Made by a program: the position numbers and the translations under genes. From an uncultured Bacteroides sp. (GTDB taxonomy: Bacteria > Bacteroidota > Bacteroidia > Bacteroidales > Bacteroidaceae): 64,000 nt of DNA. Numbering within the stretch: position 1 is the first letter of the stretch; every line of letters begins with the position of its first letter. Where the stretch lies: the NCBI RefSeq assembly GCF_963678845.1, contig NZ_OY787466.1, positions 372,001 through 436,000 on the forward strand. Reading direction: 5' to 3'. Positions 60,680 through 64,000 of the stretch are shown in pieces. Below the pieces are notes generated by a model that was not told the origin of the DNA, made no database searches, and was given only the letters and a program-made list of their open reading frames with translations.

Positions 60680-62485
60680 TTACTGTGATTGATGGTTTTC
60701 TTGTTTTGCTCCATCTGCCTGTAATGCAGAAAGAGGGAAGGTGAGGCTTGCTGTGCCATCCATGGTTGGTTCATTGCTGGAATAGTCGCCCACACAGTCA
60801 TGGTATACCATTTCATTGGGTTGGAAACGCTCATAAGCTTGGCCATCAGTAATGACTACCCCTCTGAGATTTTTAAAGATATTGGTGTATACTGGGCCAT
60901 CAACCAATCCTCCGGTGGGATTGCCCAGTTTCATGGCTGTGACAGATGCATGTGGCTTCGATGGGAAATCTCCGCCTTTCGGAAAATCTATAATCATGCT
61001 TGTTCCCCACGGATTGCATCCTAAAAGCCAGTCCACTAATGATGATTCCATCTCCTCGTATTTGCAGTCACTACTCAGTTCTCTGTACAGCCTGCATTGT
61101 GTAATCATGGCCGTAACCAGATTGTTTGAACACCATATAAATGGAACTCCAATAAGGAAAGGTGATTCCTTGCCTTTCTGATATACATTCTCAATGCCGG
61201 AACGCAGATTCCTGATAAACTCTTTACTCAATCGTTCGTTGCCATCTGTCTTGGCTAGCAAATAATGTCCCATATTCATAAATGGATACCATTGATAATG
61301 CCGTGCACTGTCGGCTCCCATCCATGGAGTAACAGGCTCTTCACGGGCATATTCAACAGCTGCATTCAGGTATTTCTTGTCTTTTGTTACATTGTATAAC
61401 TGTGCTCCCGCCAATTCCATATCATCAGTCCAGTTATCTTCCTCATAGATGTATGGAGACTTTACAGAGGCAGTTTGGCAAACTCCCGGGTTTGCTGCTC
61501 CAAACTGGTAAGCATCATCGGCCTTGCTGCCAATCTCTTTTGCTAATTCGGGGTAGAAAGGTTTTAGTATCTCTGCCCCCAGTGCAAAGCAAGATGCAAA
61601 TTTACCGGCCGTTGAGGCTACTCCTGTAGTAGCGTTTGTAAATGGGCCGCGAACCTGTGGCTTTCCTGTACAAAAGTAAACCGGTCGGCCTAGACCTGGT
61701 CCGTATCCGTAATCTACCTTATCTTCAGTAGGTAAACGGAAGTTGGCATGGTCACGATCATCGGCAATCTGATTATACATCTCTCCCTTGCCCGGATTCA
61801 TGCGGTTCAGCCAGTCTAGTCCCCACTTTATTTCATCCACAATATCAGGAATACCATTGGCGCCAGCCAGTCCGGCTGCATCAAATTCATCCTTAAAGGA
61901 TTTTGGATTCTGCATATAGGCAAACATCATCTGATACATGGCATTTGCAGAGGTAGTAGTATACTGAAGATAATCGGAAGCATCATGCCATCCACCTCGT
62001 ACATCAATCTTCTGCCCGGTTTTTGTTGGATGATAAACAATATATCCGTCATGTGTATGGCAACTGTCTTTCAGGTAAGGGTTATATCCGCAACGTTGGA
62101 ATCTCATGTAATTAAGCAATACGTCGGCAGTGCCGTTATATACCTTCGTACCTACAGGGAATACCGGTGATTTATACTTTCCACATGTAATGTAGTAGTT
62201 GCCGGTGGTCTGGAAGGAACTGAAATCGAGTCGGTAAACGCTTCTCATTTTACCGAATAAAGCCACTTCTTTCAATGAACTGAATTTCTTTACACTCTTT
62301 CCGTTTACTGCATTTACCAAAGAAAAATCTTTGAGATGGATTTTTTCTTCACTCATAAAAACCGCTACTTTTTTGGAGATTGGCAGGTAACCCACCTGAT
62401 TGATTCTGATCCAACCCTCAGCTTGTGCATATAAGGTAAAAAGCACACAACACAGGGTAATGATACATTTCTTTGTTTTTATCAT
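60680..62485 (-). CDS. Secreted GH9 endoglucanase-family enzyme
   Basis: 601 residues with a signal peptide (MIKTKKCIITLCCVLFTLYAQA). An N-terminal Ig-like CelD_N domain (WIRINQVGYLPISKKVAVFM) is followed by the (alpha/alpha)6 GH9 barrel. The catalytic Asp pair is in GGWHDASDY (Asp168/Asp171; the common form is GGWYDAGDY), and the general acid Glu572 is in SSNEPTMDGTASL. LNRMNPGKGEMYNQIADDRD and CNPWGTSMIIDFPKGGDFPS are also GH9 landmarks. GH9 enzymes cut beta-1,4-glucans (cellulose, mixed-linkage glucan, glucomannan), and some act as exo-glucosidases. It is monocistronic, divergent from the creatininase-family gene. Confidence 0.93.
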   Translation of the reverse strand: MIKTKKCIITLCCVLFTLYAQAEGWIRINQVGYLPISKKVAVFMSEEKIHLKDFSLVNAVNGKSVKKFSSLKEVALFGKMRSVYRLDFSSFQTTGNYYITCGKYKSPVFPVGTKVYNGTADVLLNYMRFQRCGYNPYLKDSCHTHDGYIVYHPTKTGQKIDVRGGWHDASDYLQYTTTSANAMYQMMFAYMQNPKSFKDEFDAAGLAGANGIPDIVDEIKWGLDWLNRMNPGKGEMYNQIADDRDHANFRLPTEDKVDYGYGPGLGRPVYFCTGKPQVRGPFTNATTGVASTAGKFASCFALGAEILKPFYPELAKEIGSKADDAYQFGAANPGVCQTASVKSPYIYEEDNWTDDMELAGAQLYNVTKDKKYLNAAVEYAREEPVTPWMGADSARHYQWYPFMNMGHYLLAKTDGNERLSKEFIRNLRSGIENVYQKGKESPFLIGVPFIWCSNNLVTAMITQCRLYRELSSDCKYEEMESSLVDWLLGCNPWGTSMIIDFPKGGDFPSKPHASVTAMKLGNPTGGLVDGPVYTNIFKNLRGVVITDGQAYERFQPNEMVYHDCVGDYSSNEPTMDGTASLTFPLSALQADGAKQENHQSQ

Positions 62486-62585
62486 AGAATTTTATACGTT
62501 TTAATATTCAGAAATAACTAGATCAGTACGTTTATGGGGATTGCTATCATTCTCATACTGATAGGATTAAGGATTGTAATGTTCG

Positions 62586-62593
62586 CAAATTTA
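62586..62593 (-). promoter_or_regulatory. -7 box for GH9
   Basis: Minus strand TAAATTTG matches TAnnTTTG, with a TTTTG about 22 bases upstream. Predicted leader about 95 bases. Confidence 0.5.
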
Positions 62594-62757
62594 AAAGAAT
62601 GTTTCAATATGCCCAACAAAATAAGATGATAAGTTTATTAATTCTAATATAAAATATATTTCTGAATATTAATATCTGTTTAAGTAAGGACTAAACAAGT
62701 CGTCTTTTTGCATCCAATTTATATAAATTTGGATAAGGTAGTTTAGTCTGTAAATAG

Positions 62758-62765
62758 TATCTTTG
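62758..62765 (+). promoter_or_regulatory. -7 box for the creatininase-family gene
   Basis: TATCTTTG matches TAnnTTTG, about 35 bases before the ATG at 62800. Confidence 0.5.
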
Positions 62766-62799
62766 CTTTCAATTGATCAGAACCTTAAAAACAGAATAA

Positions 62800-63558
62800 A
62801 TGGATAAAGAAATAGACCTTTCGGTTAGCTGCTATGGTGCAGTGAAAGACTTGCATTATGATGTAGCCATTCTTCCTTGGGGAGCAACAGAACCTCATAA
62901 CTTTCATTTGCCATATCTCACAGATTGTATAGCACCTAAAATGATAGCTGTGAAAGCGGCATCCGTTGCATTAAATGAATATGGCGTTCGTTGCATGGTA
63001 ATGCCACCCATTTCTTTGGGATCTCAGAATCCGGGTCAACGCAGTCGTAGCTTTTGTATTCACGCCCGTTATGAAACCCAGTATGCCATCTTAACAGATG
63101 TGGTTGCTTCTCTTTATGAACAGGGAATGCGAAAACTCATCATTTTGAACGGGCACGGAGGTAATAATTTTAAGAACATGATTCGTGATCTGGCTTTTGT
63201 GTATCCCGATTTTCTTATCGTTCAGTCTCACTGGTTCTCAATTTTACCATGCAAAGGTTATTTTGAAGCTGAAATCGATGATCATGCCGGGGAACAGGAG
63301 ACTTCTGTAATAATGTATCTACAGCCCGAATTGGTAGATTTGACAATGGCCGGAAGTGGAGAGTCTCAACCGTTTGCCATTCCTGCATTGAACGATAAAC
63401 TGGGCTGGACACCAAGACACTGGGATTGTGCAACAAAAGATACGGGAGTAGGTAATCCGGAAAAAGCAACAGCTGAAAAGGGTAAAAGATATGTGGCTGA
63501 TTTGGTTCCTTTAATAGCCCGATTGTTTGCAGAAGTAGGAAAGGGAGAGCTCTATTAA
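62800..63558 (+). CDS. Creatininase-family amidohydrolase
   Basis: 252 residues, cytosolic (no signal peptide). Metal-site motifs of the creatininase family: ILPWGATEPHNFHLPYLTD (Glu, His and Asp ligands), LIILNGHGGNNFKNMIRDL and DDHAGEQETSVIMYL (the usual DxHAGxxETS). Family members hydrolyse cyclic or linear amide bonds: creatinine, 2-amino-5-formylamino-pyrimidine intermediates, or mycofactocin peptides. No neighbouring pathway genes identify the substrate here. It has its own promoter and a hairpin after the stop, so it is a single-gene unit. Confidence 0.92.
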   Translation: MDKEIDLSVSCYGAVKDLHYDVAILPWGATEPHNFHLPYLTDCIAPKMIAVKAASVALNEYGVRCMVMPPISLGSQNPGQRSRSFCIHARYETQYAILTDVVASLYEQGMRKLIILNGHGGNNFKNMIRDLAFVYPDFLIVQSHWFSILPCKGYFEAEIDDHAGEQETSVIMYLQPELVDLTMAGSGESQPFAIPALNDKLGWTPRHWDCATKDTGVGNPEKATAEKGKRYVADLVPLIARLFAEVGKGELY

Positions 63559-63572
63559 TTTATAGAGAGCTA

Positions 63573-63600
63573 GAGGGTACCAGATGCTTTTTGTACCCTC
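63573..63600 (+). terminator. Hairpin after the creatininase-family gene
   Basis: GAGGGTAC / GTACCCTC with a 12-base T-rich loop, 15 bases after the stop. The T-run after the stem is weak. Confidence 0.55.
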
Positions 63601-63737
63601 TTGCTATATGTCTCTGACTAAAACAGGGATTGCAGGTTGTGGTTTGTTAGATTCATAAACCTTTTAAGAATATTCATTTATTATTTCTTTTTTCATATCC
63701 GGAACAGTATTTCATTACAGATTAAGTTTGCCTGTTA

Positions 63738-64000
63738 TTAATTCTTTACCGGAAGTCGTTCCCAAAGCCATGAAGGAATCATTCTCCAGAAGAATACAAT
63801 ACAGGCATACCTTCTGTCTATAATTGCTACGCGCTTTTTATGGTTCAGTGCATGGATAATACGGTTGGCAACGTGATCAGGCTTCATTAAAAGTGGGTAA
63901 TTTCTGTCCTTTAGCAGATCTGTCTGAACAAATCCAGGACGAATATCAGTGAAAGAAATATTCAGCTTCTCCATTCTTGACAATTGAGCCAATGAATCAA
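63738..64000 (-). CDS. Short-chain dehydrogenase, C-terminal part (runs off right edge)
   Basis: The minus-strand frame is open to the window end. DSLAQLSRMEKLNISFTDIR-PGFVQTDLLKDRN is the region after the catalytic Tyr-x3-Lys of SDR proteins, with the PGFVxTD motif. The tail AIIDRRYACIVFFWRMIPSW-LWERLPVKN is typical of a membrane-associated SDR subgroup. The Rossmann fold and active site lie beyond the window. The TTG that opens the frame at 63992 is not a real start. Reaction unknown. Confidence 0.85.
   Translation of the reverse strand, partial: DSLAQLSRMEKLNISFTDIRPGFVQTDLLKDRNYPLLMKPDHVANRIIHALNHKKRVAIIDRRYACIVFFWRMIPSWLWERLPVKN

Noticed and set aside
1..64000. CRISPR array, tRNA, rRNA, intact insertion sequence or phage genes
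   Set aside because: I looked for regularly spaced repeats, cloverleaf-like sequences and transposase or integrase motifs and saw none that could be supported.

Overview
The window looks like a chromosomal segment of a gut- or plant-litter-type Bacteroides (order Bacteroidales). The DNA is AT-rich. It carries SusC/SusD-type outer-membrane glycan importers, a hybrid two-component sensor (HTCS), many secreted glycoside hydrolases and Bacteroides-type promoters (-7 box TAnnTTTG). I saw no rRNA, tRNA, CRISPR array, intact transposase or phage gene.

Layout. (1) 1-1242 is the 5' part of a minus-strand SusC-like receptor running off the left edge, followed by a frameshifted restriction-endonuclease remnant. 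(2) 2.1-28.9 kb is a large plus-strand polysaccharide-utilisation locus. It has GH2, GH31, the corpse of a GH105 gene, GH115 alpha-glucuronidase, SusC, SusD and GH43. These are followed by a block of redox and 3-keto-sugar-type genes: two Tat-exported Gfo/Idh/MocA oxidoreductases, a two-helix membrane protein, an ApbE-like flavin transferase, GH105, a tandem DUF1080 protein, an FAD oxidoreductase lipoprotein and a mannosidase-like GH2. A minus-strand (alpha/alpha)6 hydrolase (29.2-31.9 kb) faces this locus. (3) 32.4-34.8 kb holds a DUF975 membrane protein, a PorT-like barrel protein and repeat-rich intergenic DNA. (4) 34.8-46.8 kb holds the HTCS regulator and a downstream operon: DUF4965-family protein, broken GH43, intact GH43, an unassigned (alpha/alpha)6-like protein and aldose epimerase. 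(5) 47-49 kb encodes an M13 metallopeptidase on the minus strand. (6) 49.2-54.3 kb is a four-gene unit of TonB receptor, DUF4249 lipoprotein, LytS-type kinase and LytTR regulator. (7) 54.4-60.4 kb is a CzcCBA-type metal efflux operon with a His-rich leader gene. (8) 60.5-64 kb holds a LytTR gene remnant, a GH9 enzyme, a creatininase-family protein and the end of a short-chain dehydrogenase.

How the parts may work together. The SusC/D pair would bind and import an acidic, arabinose-containing plant glycan. GH115, GH105, GH43, GH2 and GH31 fit removal of glucuronic acid, unsaturated uronic acid, arabinose and hexoses. The oxidoreductase/DUF1080/FAD/ApbE block suggests an oxidation-based route to cleave or remodel glycosides in the periplasm alongside ordinary hydrolysis. 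This is the most interesting system in the window.

The locus also shows clear decay and rearrangement. There are five gene remnants (restriction enzyme, GH105, GH2 fragment, GH43, LytTR), a duplicated promoter block left in front of a dead gene, and three copies of a hairpin/GTGAGGGTAG intergenic repeat.
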